Virus record (IMG/VR): IMGVR_UViG_3300031772_000331 | Span: 1-21,672 of that record | Strand: one strand, 5' to 3' | Source: a virus | Length of the DNA: 21,672 nt | Part shown: positions 15,420 through 21,463 of the stretch, in pieces | Numbering within the stretch: the first letter of the stretch is position 1 | Layout of the letters: the number at the start of each line of letters is the position of its first letter | Notes under the pieces: model-generated | The model's database searches: none | Seen by the model: the letters and a program-made list of their open reading frames with translations, nothing else | Told to the model about the DNA's origin: nothing | Position numbers and translations under genes: made by a program

Positions 15420-15950
15420 TTATTTTATTTCTTCGAAAAATTTTTCACACAATAAATTGACAAAATCCATTATTTTTTTGTAAACGTCATCTTCTTTTGT
15501 AAAATTCCATCTTTTAGTGGCAGTTTCATCAATCCAATCTCTTAAAGAAGTTCCAAATTCTTCACTTCGAGCCTTAATATCACAACAAAATTCGGCTAAA
15601 TAAACATCAGGCATCTCTCCTATGCCACCTATCCAATATTCAACGTGATGGGGATTAATTGTTCTATGATGTTGAATAGATAACTTTAATTTTAGTTTGG
15701 AGGATTCTTCTGTTTGTTTTCCATTAGAAAGATATTCAAATTCAATTCCGTGAAATTTACTAATATCATGAACAAATCCATTTGCAATCAATCTATGACC
15801 CAACTCGATTTCTCCTCGTTCTATAAGCTTAGTGCCCAATAATAAACAATTATCTTCAACATTTCGAATATGACGAGTAATTTGCGATATTTTTACCAAC
15901 GTCTCAGCGATCTGTTTTTGTGTCTTTTTTGTTATTTTTATTGGTTTCAT
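15420..15950 (-). CDS. DUF5662-like, HD-type phage protein
   Basis: I use ATG 15950 (176 residues); the codon at 15953 is TTG and the ATG has GGTG a few bases upstream. The sequence shows FVHDISKFHGIEFEY (H61-D62), HHRTINPHHVEYW (94-106), then GEMPDVYLAEFCCDIKARSE (~111-130). HD-x-SKF, HH-x-x-N-x-HH-x-x-YW and M-P are hallmarks of the DUF5662 family found in phages and bacteria. The His/Asp pattern suggests an HD-like metal-dependent hydrolase, perhaps acting on nucleotides, but no reaction has been assigned to the family that I know of. The N-terminal ~45 residues are helical. The 90-base gap to the next gene downstream holds no evident feature. Confidence 0.75.
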   Translation of the reverse strand: MKPIKITKKTQKQIAETLVKISQITRHIRNVEDNCLLLGTKLIERGEIELGHRLIANGFVHDISKFHGIEFEYLSNGKQTEESSKLKLKLSIQHHRTINPHHVEYWIGGIGEMPDVYLAEFCCDIKARSEEFGTSLRDWIDETATKRWNFTKEDDVYKKIMDFVNLLCEKFFEEIK

Positions 15951-16004
15951 CAATCACCATACTTTCGCTTCCATTTACATTTTAAATGTTTAATATAACA
16001 CATT

Positions 16005-16286
16005 TCATTTCTTAAGAGATTTCATCAAGTTTTCCATCGCCTTTTTTTCTGCCGTTTCCTGCATCAAAGGAGTTGGGTGAGTTATTACATGAATAAACCT
16101 CAGTTGGTTTGGACAAACTTCTATTGCCATTTTGAAACTGTTTTCACAACACATACAAGTATCCTCATAAATTCCTTCGGCCAAAGATGCTAACTCTTTC
16201 TGATCAACATCATATTTTCTATGACAAAAAGGGCATTCTACATCGTTATAAGGAGATGTGGGTCGATGTAATATTGGATATCTCAT
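16005..16286 (-). CDS. Small zinc-finger protein
   Basis: This 93-residue protein has CPFC at residues 19-22 and CMCC near 44-47, a C-x2-C...C-x2-C zinc ribbon with a ~21-residue loop, and a further Cys (EVCPNQ) downstream. The remainder is an N-terminal Pro/Tyr-rich segment and a C-terminal helix (ETAEKKAMENLMKSLKK). Such phage mini zinc fingers often bind DNA, RNA or host polymerase, but nothing here defines the partner. It begins eight bases after the upstream gene (16295-16717) and probably shares its transcript, which starts at the sigma70-like promoter at 16741-16768. Confidence 0.65.
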   Translation of the reverse strand: MRYPILHRPTSPYNDVECPFCHRKYDVDQKELASLAEGIYEDTCMCCENSFKMAIEVCPNQLRFIHVITHPTPLMQETAEKKAMENLMKSLKK

Positions 16287-16294
16287 TTAAACTT

Positions 16295-16717
16295 TCAATT
16301 AGTTATTATAACTCTAGTCAAATCTTTTGTCTTAATACGGACGTTTTTACCCTTCAAAAACTTTGGCTTAAGAGATTCGAACAACCCAACCAAACCATCA
16401 ATACGATTCTTCTTTCTCTTGGCCGCCTCGTTTTGTTCCTTAGCAGCGTCTTCCAATCGAGAAAGAATTGTTCCAGCATCATCTCCTTCTTTCTGCTGAA
16501 CAACCCAACCAGCGATTTCTTTACCCTTCAAAAGACCCTCTTTATCATTCAATACGATGATGTGTTCCCACTTGACCTTTGGAAGATCAGTATCATCCTT
16601 ATCGTTTTTGAGTTCCTGAACTACCTGTTCAAGATCGTGAATAATAGCTTGAACTTTGGGTTGATCAATTTTATTTTGTAGTAATACGCTTTCAACTTCT
16701 GTTATATCGATCTTCAT
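16295..16717 (-). CDS. Hypothetical coiled-coil protein
   Basis: The protein has 140 residues. It has an N-terminal helix (KIDITEVESVLLQNKIDQPK), a heptad-rich stretch (VQAIIHDLEQVVQELKNDKD) and a beta-like middle (KWEHIIVLNDKEG, KEIAGWVVQQKEG). A basic helix (DAAKEQNEAAKRKKNRIDGL) precedes a Lys-rich tail. No family is recognised. AAAGGA lies about 12 bases before the ATG, and a sigma70-like promoter lies just upstream, so expression is probably early and independent of the fractured gene before it. Its base composition is slightly richer in GC than the surrounding genes. Function is unknown. Confidence 0.6.
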   Translation of the reverse strand: MKIDITEVESVLLQNKIDQPKVQAIIHDLEQVVQELKNDKDDTDLPKVKWEHIIVLNDKEGLLKGKEIAGWVVQQKEGDDAGTILSRLEDAAKEQNEAAKRKKNRIDGLVGLFESLKPKFLKGKNVRIKTKDLTRVIITN

Positions 16718-16740
16718 AGTGTAATTTTTCCTTTTTGAGC

Positions 16741-16768
16741 ATCATACCATACATCACGTTATAGTCAA
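16741..16768 (-). promoter_or_regulatory. Sigma70-like promoter before the coiled-coil gene
   Basis: TTGACT (16763-16768), a 16-base spacer and TATGAT (16741-16746) lie on the minus strand in the non-coding gap that follows the fractured gene. They are followed by GGAA and the ATG at 16717. The rest of the gap (16769-16919) is AT-rich and shows no hairpin terminator for the fractured gene. Confidence 0.55.
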
Positions 16769-16919
16769 GATAAAATAACGTTTAACTTTTTTATTGAACG
16801 TTTTGATTTTGATTGTATAGTTATTAAAGACAAAAAACGAATGAGTGAAATAATATCATTTCTTAATTGTAAGTTCTACAGATATAATGAAAAAGAAAAA
16901 ACTTTATTGGAATGTTTTA

Positions 16920-17456
16920 TCAATCAGGATAAACTAAACCCCAATCTACAAAGTTGAAAGCTTCCAGATTTGTGCCCCCTGCGTAGGAGATTGCGCTCGA
17001 AAGCGATTGTTTAATTTCTTCCATTCTCTCAGCATAAGTCAATCCTTCTTCCAATTCAATCTGACGACCTTCGATGTGTTTTCTTTGTCCTTTGGATTCA
17101 TATGAAGTTGATCCACGGTAAAGTTTTTTGCCACCAACAATTTTGGCTGGAGAATCAATACAAGAAGCGAACCATCCACCTGACATAACCATAGTAGCGC
17201 CAAACGTTAACGCCTTGGCAATATCTCCATAATATTTCGCTCCTCCATCTGCTATAATTGGAACGTTTGATTCTTGTGATTCATAAACAGATTGAAGTGT
17301 TGGAAGATGGAATCCTGTCATGTATCGAGTAGTACAAATACTGTTGTGAACGATTATATTGAACACATTATATGACTTAGTAGATTTTACCTCTAAATCA
17401 TATACCTTTCCAATATAAGGAACGAATTCTATTTTTTTTATTTTTATAAGTTTCAT
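16920..17456 (-). CDS. guaC: C-intein + C-terminal half of GMP reductase (fractured gene, part 3)
   Basis: The protein has 178 residues. Residues 1-38 are the C-terminal part of a split intein: block F as GKVYDLEVKSTKSYNV and block G as IIVHN, ending in the His-Asn pair needed for Asn cyclisation. The next residue is Ser39, the +1 nucleophile. Residues 39-178 are the C-extein, starting SICTTRYMTG with the catalytic Cys of IMPDH/GMP reductase (C41). It continues IIADGGAKYYGDIAKAL (phosphate-binding Gly), ATMVMSGGWFASC and QSLSSAISYAGGTNLEAF, closely like Bacillus-type GuaC. The start overlaps the stop of the endonuclease gene in ATGA (17453-17456). After splicing to the product of 18411-19256 it gives a 321-residue enzyme that would reduce GMP to IMP with NADPH. 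The IMPDH reaction cannot be excluded. It is not a degenerate fragment: all key residues are present. Confidence 0.9.
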   Translation of the reverse strand: MKLIKIKKIEFVPYIGKVYDLEVKSTKSYNVFNIIVHNSICTTRYMTGFHLPTLQSVYESQESNVPIIADGGAKYYGDIAKALTFGATMVMSGGWFASCIDSPAKIVGGKKLYRGSTSYESKGQRKHIEGRQIELEEGLTYAERMEEIKQSLSSAISYAGGTNLEAFNFVDWGLVYPD

Positions 17457-18379
17457 AACTGATTTATCATTTCACCTATTGCTGATATATCTTTTTCTAA
17501 GTTTATGATACGATTTTCGGCTTCTTCTACACGATAAAGAACATATCCATTTTCTGCTGCTATTCTATTTTTTATTTCGTCATTTTTATTTTTTATAACT
17601 TTATGCCAATAATATCCATCATACTCTATTAGTATTTTACCAAAAAGACATATATCATAATAATATCCAAAAAGAGGATAATTAGATTTTACATTTTCAT
17701 TTCCATATTTTTCTGCTAACAGATTGTATAATCTTAGTTCGGGAGCAGATGGATTAGAGTATAGTTTTTTATAAGCACAAATAACATCTAAATCTTCTTT
17801 AGATACTAAACCAAGTTTTACCCACCAATATTTTAGTGTTCTATAATCTATTTTATATTTATCCATCAACAAATCACGATTTATTCCGCCCACCAAATAT
17901 TCTTGTAATACATTTTCTAATTCTTCTTTAGTTTTATTTATTCTATTTAGTCCATTTTGTATTACTTTATCTTGATTTTTGATTCGAAAATCTTTATTAG
18001 CCTTTTTTATTTTTTCTATGGTTTCTTTACTGTGATGTTTCCCATAAAAGGGGTTTTTGTTTCCTATATGTTTACATCTTTCGTTATTTTTGAGATTTTG
18101 TATAACCTTTTCAGTATGAGATTTCCCAAAAAATGGATTGTTGATTCCTTTGTAATCGTGAACATTTGCGCCCATTTTCTTTTTGGATTTTTCTGTGTGA
18201 TGTTTCCCATAAAAGGGGTTTTTGTTTCCTTTAATGCAACACGATTGACATAGATATTTTTTATAAAGAAAAATTTTTCTAAAATATTTCAGTGTCACTT
18301 CCTTTTTACAAAAAGAACACAATATTCTAACTTCTTTTGTATGTTCGTCGATAGTATAAGTATTTATAGTCATATACAT
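17453..18379 (-). CDS. Homing endonuclease C between split-intein halves (NUMOD3 + Vsr-like)
   Basis: The protein has 308 residues. C21/C24 and C44/C47 form a zinc finger. Three NUMOD3 motifs follow (NPFYGKHHTEKSKKKM at ~54, NPFFGKSHTEK at ~81, NPFYGKHHSKETIEKIKK at ~109), helices that contact DNA in modular homing endonucleases. Residues ~155-192 look like a helix-turn-helix (YLVGGINRDLLMDKYKIDYR). The nuclease core is residues ~210-290: E214, D242, E252 and H259 in IEYDGYYWH, a Vsr-like EDxHD arrangement. It is a separate gene with its own start (AGGAG four bases before ATG 18379, ten before ATG 18373), 31 bases after the N-intein gene and overlapping the C-intein start by four. This is the layout of fractured-gene split inteins. 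It presumably cuts the intein-free enzyme gene to spread the whole unit. Confidence 0.88.
   Translation of the reverse strand: MYMTINTYTIDEHTKEVRILCSFCKKEVTLKYFRKIFLYKKYLCQSCCIKGNKNPFYGKHHTEKSKKKMGANVHDYKGINNPFFGKSHTEKVIQNLKNNERCKHIGNKNPFYGKHHSKETIEKIKKANKDFRIKNQDKVIQNGLNRINKTKEELENVLQEYLVGGINRDLLMDKYKIDYRTLKYWWVKLGLVSKEDLDVICAYKKLYSNPSAPELRLYNLLAEKYGNENVKSNYPLFGYYYDICLFGKILIEYDGYYWHKVIKNKNDEIKNRIAAENGYVLYRVEEAENRIINLEKDISAIGEMINQL
18031..18065 (-). repeat. 35-bp exact direct repeat, copy 1, in endonuclease C
   Basis: This copy is identical base for base to 18196-18230, 165 bases away (55 codons, so in frame). Each copy encodes the GNKNPFYGKHH core of a NUMOD3 motif (third and first motif respectively). 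The second motif in between has diverged, so the outer two were probably duplicated or converted recently. Confidence 0.95.
18196..18230 (-). repeat. 35-bp exact direct repeat, copy 2, in endonuclease C
   Basis: Second copy of the repeat at 18031-18065, encoding the first NUMOD3 motif. Recombination between the copies would delete 165 bp in frame and leave one NUMOD3 motif fused to the rest of the protein. Confidence 0.95.
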
Positions 18380-18410
18380 TCTACTCCTATACCATAAATA
18401 TAACCCACGG

Positions 18411-19256
18411 TCACATTTTAATCAAAAAATATTCGTGAGAAAGTTTTTCTGCTGAAATCCATTCTGCATATTGATGAATATTTTTATCATTGACTATAGA
18501 TTCATGTTTTTTATGAACAACATAAAACTCGTGGTTTTTAGTACACGTAATGTTATTATTTATTCTTATAACTTCCTCATCTCTATCTTCAGAAAAAGTA
18601 TGTGTCACTTCTTCAAATGTATCAAGATGTGTCAATACTTTTTCTCCCACAACAATATCTTGAATATTTTTATATCCATTTTCAGTCAAAACTTTTGTAT
18701 TCGGAATAAAGCAGCCGCCGCCGATGCCCACTTTAATGGCATCCACTCTCAATAATTCTAAATAATGAATTCCCGCTCCTGTAGCTACATTACCGACTAT
18801 GAGTTTGGTTTTTGGAAACCATTTACGAATAAATTCTATTGCCGGTCGAACATTGATGTGGTGTCCGTGAGCTACGTCAATAGTAATAAAATCTATCCTC
18901 CACGATTCTCCGATAGGTATTGCCAATTCTGGTTCATATTCGTTGGTGCCAATACTTACACTAATACATTTCCAGTTTTCTTGATTTGCCTTTTTAATCA
19001 ACGTAGAAGTTTTTAAATGTGGGTGGTCAGAATTTTCTTTGCCAAAACGATGATAGATGTAAAAATAATCGTTTTCTGATAAAAATTTAGCATTGTCTGG
19101 AGATATAACATCCTCCATATTAGCGGGAATAACAGGCAGTTTAAATCTCCGCCCCAAAAAATCTACGGAAGTATCGGCATCACTTCTAGATGGTAATGTA
19201 GAAAACTTCGGACGCAGACAAACGGTGTCATAAGATAATAATAAAAAATCTTTCAT
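18411..19256 (-). CDS. guaC: N-terminal half of GMP reductase + N-intein (fractured gene, part 1)
   Basis: The protein has 281 residues. Residues 1-181 are the N-extein, a TIM-barrel half of the GMP reductase/IMPDH family: PKFSTLPSRSD, FKLPVIPANMEDVI, NDYFYIYHRF, FITIDVAHGHH, LIVGNVATG and AIKVGIGGG. These resemble Bacillus-type GuaC more than IMPDH, and no CBS domains are present. Residues 182-281 are the N-intein: Cys182 opens block A (CFIPNTKVLTENGYKNIQD), and block B is ITCTKNHEFYVV with the T-x-x-H motif. The break falls between GIGGG and SICTTR, just before the catalytic Cys loop, the commonest kind of intein site. It matches the IMPDH-1 split intein in length and motifs. The protein ends LIKM with no endonuclease domain. 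Cys1 and Ser+1 suit fast trans-splicing. The gene has its own sigma70-like promoter. Confidence 0.93.
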   Translation of the reverse strand: MKDFLLLSYDTVCLRPKFSTLPSRSDADTSVDFLGRRFKLPVIPANMEDVISPDNAKFLSENDYFYIYHRFGKENSDHPHLKTSTLIKKANQENWKCISVSIGTNEYEPELAIPIGESWRIDFITIDVAHGHHINVRPAIEFIRKWFPKTKLIVGNVATGAGIHYLELLRVDAIKVGIGGGCFIPNTKVLTENGYKNIQDIVVGEKVLTHLDTFEEVTHTFSEDRDEEVIRINNNITCTKNHEFYVVHKKHESIVNDKNIHQYAEWISAEKLSHEYFLIKM

Positions 19257-19266
19257 ACAGCATTAC

Positions 19267-19294
19267 ACTATACGAAAGATTTGAGAATTGTAAA
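19267..19294 (-). promoter_or_regulatory. Sigma70-like promoter of the fractured gene
   Basis: TTTACA (19289-19294), a 16-base spacer and TATAGT (19267-19272), each one mismatch from consensus, lie on the minus strand. The start codon at 19256 is ten bases past the -10 box, so the leader would be only a few bases long. It would drive all three parts: N-half, endonuclease C and C-half. Confidence 0.55.
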
Positions 19295-19305
19295 GTTATT
19301 ATATG

Positions 19306-19530
19306 TTAATTGTGATAGTTGGATAACTTATCAACGACTTCGTGGGCTTGGTCAAAATTACCGGCATCCAACCTATCCATCAACACTTTTTTAAGTTTTT
19401 CTACTTCTTGTGGATTATCCCATACAAATTTGGGATCTTGGCTTCCGTATTTTTCCCACCGATTATACATCCACCGCTCGTTTTCTTCAACTATCTCACG
19501 AATAAGTTGTTTAAGTTGTGATTTTTTCAT
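19306..19530 (-). CDS. Small protein with MKKSQLKQLIREI leader
   Basis: The protein has 74 residues. The first 16 (MKKSQLKQLIREIVEE) are the leader shared with 19527-19787 and 4242-4550. The body is helical and charged, with KYGSQDPKFVWDNPQEVEKL and MDRLDAGNFDQAHEVVDKLS. It starts in an ATGA overlap with the upstream gene, which carries nearly the same leader. The first 30 bases of the two genes differ at only two positions, pointing to duplication or exchange of the leader. Function is unknown; packaging into the head is a possibility. Confidence 0.65.
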   Translation of the reverse strand: MKKSQLKQLIREIVEENERWMYNRWEKYGSQDPKFVWDNPQEVEKLKKVLMDRLDAGNFDQAHEVVDKLSNYHN

Positions 19531-19787
19531 CTTAATTGTTTATTTCTATCCAAAACAATATAAAAATTTGGATTGTTATTTTGAAACTTTTGAACTATAG
19601 ACTGAACAAGTTTAGATGGAGCTTGTGACCCATATTCAAGGGAAAAATATTCGATAATATCTTGAAGAGATGGTTGGTTTCCATAAACCTGTTTAATGAC
19701 ATTTTCAACATAATTTAGATCGTCTAAACTTCCACTGGTTTCTTGAATAATTTCCCGAATAAGTTGTTTAAATTCTGATTTTTTCAT
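19527..19787 (-). CDS. Small protein with MKKSEFKQLIREI leader
   Basis: The protein has 86 residues. The leader MKKSEFKQLIREIIQET precedes a body predicted to be helical (LDDLNYVENVIKQVYG, LQDIIEYFSLEYG, LVQSIVQKF) with a short beta end (NFYIVLDRNKQLR). The body differs from that of the next gene while the leader DNA is almost identical. The ATG is one base after the stop of the prohead protease, and its own stop overlaps the next start (ATGA), placing it in the head-gene operon. No family is recognised. The position directly behind the protease is compatible with a head-associated protein. Confidence 0.65.
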   Translation of the reverse strand: MKKSEFKQLIREIIQETSGSLDDLNYVENVIKQVYGNQPSLQDIIEYFSLEYGSQAPSKLVQSIVQKFQNNNPNFYIVLDRNKQLR

Positions 19788-19788
19788 T

Positions 19789-20403
19789 TTAATTCATCTC
19801 CGTTAAAATGTCTCTGATAATATCTTCTGTTTTTTCCCATTTACTTGTAATGGGGTTTTTTGTAACACCTTCACTCAATCTGGTTTGAAGAAACATGAAC
19901 GCTCCACGCGTAGACGGATTAGAAACAAAATCAAAAGCAATAAGTTCAAAATCATCTTGAACTACATCAACGTCTTCTCTAATATTTTTTTGAACGGTTC
20001 CCAATCCTCTGCTTGAAATACCCAACCGAATGTTGGAACGAAATAATTCCTTCAAAATATTTCCGTTTGGAGTGGGTAGTATCTCTATCGTTCCCACAAG
20101 GTCGTCATTTTCCCAATGCATTTCAACGATATTATGAGACACGTTTTGGAGATTGACTACGGATGATTCTGGATGATCTAATTCGCCCAATGCTCTTCGT
20201 TCTCTGATGAAATTTTCTTCGTATTTTTTGGATTCACGAATAAGAATGTCTCGTGGATATACCCTGCCATTTTGATTTTTAGATCCTGCACGCTGAAGAA
20301 CGCCTTTTACTATCAGAGCTTTGTATGGATCACGAATCGCTTCTAATATGACATCCCTCGGGCATTCAAACGATATAAAATCTACTAATAATTGTTTGTT
20401 CAT
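19789..20403 (-). CDS. Prohead core protease, T4 gp21-like
   Basis: This 204-residue protein is close in size to T4 gp21. KNQNGRVYPRDILIRESKKY (~43-61) is the conserved N-G-R-x-Y-P segment. ALGELDHPES (71-80) carries the catalytic His77, and LGISSRGLG (128-136) the catalytic Ser (S130 or S131). FELIAFDFVSNPSTRGAFMF (152-171) is the conserved D-x-V-x-x-P-S element. Proteases of this family (MEROPS S77-like, herpes-protease fold) act inside the prohead, degrading the scaffold and trimming the capsid protein after I/L-x-E. Sites of this type are visible in the scaffold, in the capsid protein (LIDE|A) and in the upstream head protein (LVE|A). The gene is one base downstream of 20405-21457. Unlike in T4, the scaffold and capsid genes are not adjacent but ~10 kb away. 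Confidence 0.9.
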   Translation of the reverse strand: MNKQLLVDFISFECPRDVILEAIRDPYKALIVKGVLQRAGSKNQNGRVYPRDILIRESKKYEENFIRERRALGELDHPESSVVNLQNVSHNIVEMHWENDDLVGTIEILPTPNGNILKELFRSNIRLGISSRGLGTVQKNIREDVDVVQDDFELIAFDFVSNPSTRGAFMFLQTRLSEGVTKNPITSKWEKTEDIIRDILTEMN

Positions 20404-20404
20404 A

Positions 20405-21457
20405 TTACGTGTTCAAGCCAACGGTTTTTTCAAAATCCATAATATAATTATTTCCAACTTTTTCAACGTTTACCCAACCATTACTATATGTTCCACCAGG
20501 ACCGCCATAAGATCTAAATTCGTTGCGAACAGCAAGTTGAAGATCTTTTACGTCTAGTGGATCTATATGCGCCATTGGCACGGTTAATCTAAATGTAGCT
20601 TTTGACTTATCATTTACATTTTCAAGAACTGGTTTGTCTTTGATGTATTGTTTTGTATTGACTTTGCCGGATTTATCTTTATATTCATCTTTAATAAACT
20701 CACATAATATACTACCAACATCGTGTTGAATCCACACTGCTTTATATACATCTAGAGTTTGTTCTTCTTTAATCGGTTCTTTTTTCTTATCTGGATCTTC
20801 TAGATCCCGCGGATCTTTTGGAACTTCCGGTTTAACCTCCGGAGCCACTGGAGCAGTCGGAGCAGTCGGAGCAGTCGGCTTTTCAGCTTGTGGAGGTTCA
20901 ACAGACGGTTCAACGGCTGGAGGAATTGGTTCCGCCGTTGGTTCCACTGGAGGTGGAGTTGGTTCTTTTGGAGCTTGACTTGGGCCGCCGACAGCCGGTT
21001 CTTCTTTTGATGCTTCGGCGCCCTCGGCCCCAAGTTTAATATTAACACCAGGAGTCAAAAAATATTCTTTTCCGTTTGGATCTTTGAGGATAACCACGTT
21101 TTTATTGTAATACCATTCGACTGCTGCACTGGATACTTTATCAACGTTATAATCTTTTTGTGGCTGTCCATATCCTCGGGATGCATTAACGGTCACTCCT
21201 TTTCCGGAAACTGCTTGATTGAGTTTATCGAGGAATTTCTTTTTTGCTTCATTCTTAGCTACATTAACCGTGTCTTCGAACTCCCGAAAATCTTTTGTAA
21301 AATCGTATTCACCAGAACTTGGTGCAACTGGTTCTGCTGGAGTTGCTGGGTCGGCAGGAGCCGCGGCTGGAACTTCCGCTGGTTTTTCTGATGAAGGAGT
21401 AACAGGCAACGAAGCATCAGCTTCTACTAACAAATGTTTTAACATCATTCTTCTCAT
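20405..21457 (-). CDS. Putative prohead/internal head protein, Pro/Ala-rich
   Basis: The protein has 350 residues. The N terminus (MRRMMLKHLLVEADAS) is a short amphipathic helix ending in L-V-E|A, the T4 prohead protease consensus, much like the capsid-targeting leaders of T4 internal proteins. Two disordered regions rich in Pro, Ala and Glu (~17-48 and ~150-225) flank a folded segment (residues ~50-145, with FTKDFREFEDTVNVAKNEAK and VVILKDPNGKEYFLTPGVNI). A C-terminal domain (~238-350) includes VYKAVWIQHDVGSILCEFIK and KATFRLTVPMAHIDPLDV. No enzyme motif is visible. The gene lies directly upstream of the protease, where T4 has genes 67 and 68, so an internal core or packaged protein is the likely role; this is inferred from context and the leader. 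Family unrecognised. Confidence 0.55.
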   Translation of the reverse strand: MRRMMLKHLLVEADASLPVTPSSEKPAEVPAAAPADPATPAEPVAPSSGEYDFTKDFREFEDTVNVAKNEAKKKFLDKLNQAVSGKGVTVNASRGYGQPQKDYNVDKVSSAAVEWYYNKNVVILKDPNGKEYFLTPGVNIKLGAEGAEASKEEPAVGGPSQAPKEPTPPPVEPTAEPIPPAVEPSVEPPQAEKPTAPTAPTAPVAPEVKPEVPKDPRDLEDPDKKKEPIKEEQTLDVYKAVWIQHDVGSILCEFIKDEYKDKSGKVNTKQYIKDKPVLENVNDKSKATFRLTVPMAHIDPLDVKDLQLAVRNEFRSYGGPGGTYSNGWVNVEKVGNNYIMDFEKTVGLNT

Positions 21458-21463
21458 ATTTTA

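Noticed and set aside
17453-18379. Group I intron or ordinary intein with embedded endonuclease inside the enzyme gene
   Set aside because: Intein blocks A, B, F and G are clear in the flanking proteins, so splicing is at protein level. The endonuclease has its own start, stop and ribosome-binding site and a different frame from the N-half, so it is not embedded.
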